A DNA stretch of 64,000 nt from CAWIJJ01 sp963836405 (lineage in GTDB: Bacteria; Acidobacteriota; Terriglobia; Bryobacterales; Bryobacteraceae). Both the position numbers and the translations under genes were made by a program. Positions 63,498 to 64,000 of the stretch are shown here, piece by piece. The stretch is from the NCBI GenBank assembly GCA_963836405.1, contig CAWIJL010000011.1, positions 150,787-214,786 on the forward strand, given 5' to 3'. How positions within the stretch are numbered: the first letter of the stretch is position 1; the number at the start of each line of letters is the position of its first letter. The notes beneath the pieces were generated by a model that was not told the origin of the DNA, searched no databases, and saw nothing but the letters and a program-made list of their open reading frames with translations.

Positions 63498-64000
63498 TCA
63501 CCGCGGCGGCAGCACCTGCAACTTGCCGGTGGTCAAGTCGCGGCGGTACCGGGACAGGAACGCCCAGATGTCTTCCGCCGCGGGCTTGTAATTCCAGTGG
63601 CCGTACGGATCGAGCGCCACGAACTTCATCATGACGCCCAGGTTGTTTGAAAACGTTCCCATCATGGCGCGCGTTCCGCCGAGTTCGCCCCACTTCTGGC
63701 CTTCGAGTTTGAGCCCGAAGATCTCGTTGACCGCCAGGTCCGGCGCCTCGGGAACAGTGATGTCGTTGAGAAGCGCGAAGGCGCGAATCACACCGTAGAA
63801 GGACCGGGGCGTCGTATTGACCGGAAGCGGCTTGTACATGTCCTTGGTTCCCGCGATCGAGTAGACGGGCAGGAACAACCCGTCCCCCTTGGCCTTCTGC
63901 GCGGCTTCCAGCAAGGTGGGCGGACCGAACGGAGCCGAGGAGCCCTCCACGGCGGCGATGCGCTACCAGGTTACCGATGCCGTAGTTGAACGAGTTCATC
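63498..64000 (-). pseudogene. Alpha/beta hydrolase C-terminal part, runs off the window, frame change
   Basis: The reading (63498-63950) contains GLFLPVYSIAGTKDMYKPLP, FYGVIRAFALLNDITVPEAP, GTFSNNLGVMMKFVALDPYG-HWNYKPAAEDIWAFLSRYRRD; the His before WNYKP is a likely catalytic residue of a PHB-depolymerase/esterase-like hydrolase. Near 63958 the frame changes: further upstream coding (SFNYGIGNLVA) is in another frame. Only the last third is visible, so function and intactness are uncertain. It precedes the esterase in the same direction. Confidence 0.6.

Overview
This 64-kb window comes from a GC-rich bacterial chromosome, most likely an acidobacterium of the Bryobacter/Solibacter type. That placement is inference. 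It rests on a secreted GH106-like glycoside hydrolase with partner esterases, a recombinase-in-trio (RIT) element and a very high load of IS21, IS1634 and IS701 type elements. No rRNA, tRNA or CRISPR array was seen. About 48 kb (1-48.8 kb) is an accessory island made largely of mobile DNA nested in mobile DNA. The remaining 15 kb is ordinary metabolic and secreted-enzyme DNA with scattered remnants.  Region 1 (1-15.5 kb): two tandem tyrosine recombinase genes are broken by insertions, and the order of events can be read from direct repeats. A RIT element (353-7569) entered the first gene between codons of its HxxRH active-site motif. An IS1380-like element (1652-5448, TSD TGGA) entered ritA just after its catalytic Tyr codon. 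An IS1634-like element (3246-5218) sits inside the IS1380. A 4.76-kb IS21-like transposon (IS21-A, 7573-12330, TSD ATAGCCG) lies at the RIT border. An IS701-like element (13185-15048, TSD CTAG) splits the second recombinase gene. Removing each layer restores open frames.  Region 2 (15.5-22.5 kb): a sigma-54 activator, a resolvase remnant, a zinc-ribbon membrane protein, and an IS3-like element split by another IS1634-like element (TSD CTTAGA).  Region 3 (22.6-37.1 kb): accessory genes of recombinase elements (HTH protein, coupled 121-aa protein, 531-aa protein, DUF5372 protein), three further IS21-type elements or remnants, and two related serine-recombinase elements. The two elements (28789-31396 and 33110-35796) are each inserted at the same codon position of a different istB gene, inside the Walker A (P-loop) motif. 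This is the most interesting structure in the window. Each carries a ~697-aa recombinase, a small 60-70 aa protein and a DUF5372-like protein. Their right ends encode HYV(A/S)GSP in frame with the istB 3' half, recreating a P-loop.  Region 4 (37.5-48.8 kb): a decayed type I restriction-modification locus (hsdM intact, hsdS and hsdR frameshifted). hsdR is cut by a second, inverted copy of IS21-A (42613-47327), which is itself truncated by an IS256-like element. The IS256 also cuts a quinone oxidoreductase gene.  Region 5 (48.8-57.6 kb): an SDR, a carboxymuconolactone-decarboxylase-like protein (frameshifted), a secreted cyclophilin-like protein, a zinc alcohol dehydrogenase and a cupin, divergent from a LysR regulator. 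IS110 and ISL3 remnants, a hydrolase with an in-frame TGA and a LysR remnant follow.  Region 6 (57.6-64 kb): a secreted BD-FAE-like esterase, a GH106-like glycosidase, a second secreted esterase and the end of a third hydrolase, together suggesting plant-polysaccharide side-chain removal.  The IS21-A transposon carries passengers beyond istA/istB: a ParB-like protein, a zinc-ribbon protein, a small third protein and a divergent macro-domain protein. Several non-mobile genes also carry single-base frameshifts, so decay and assembly error cannot be fully separated from sequence alone.
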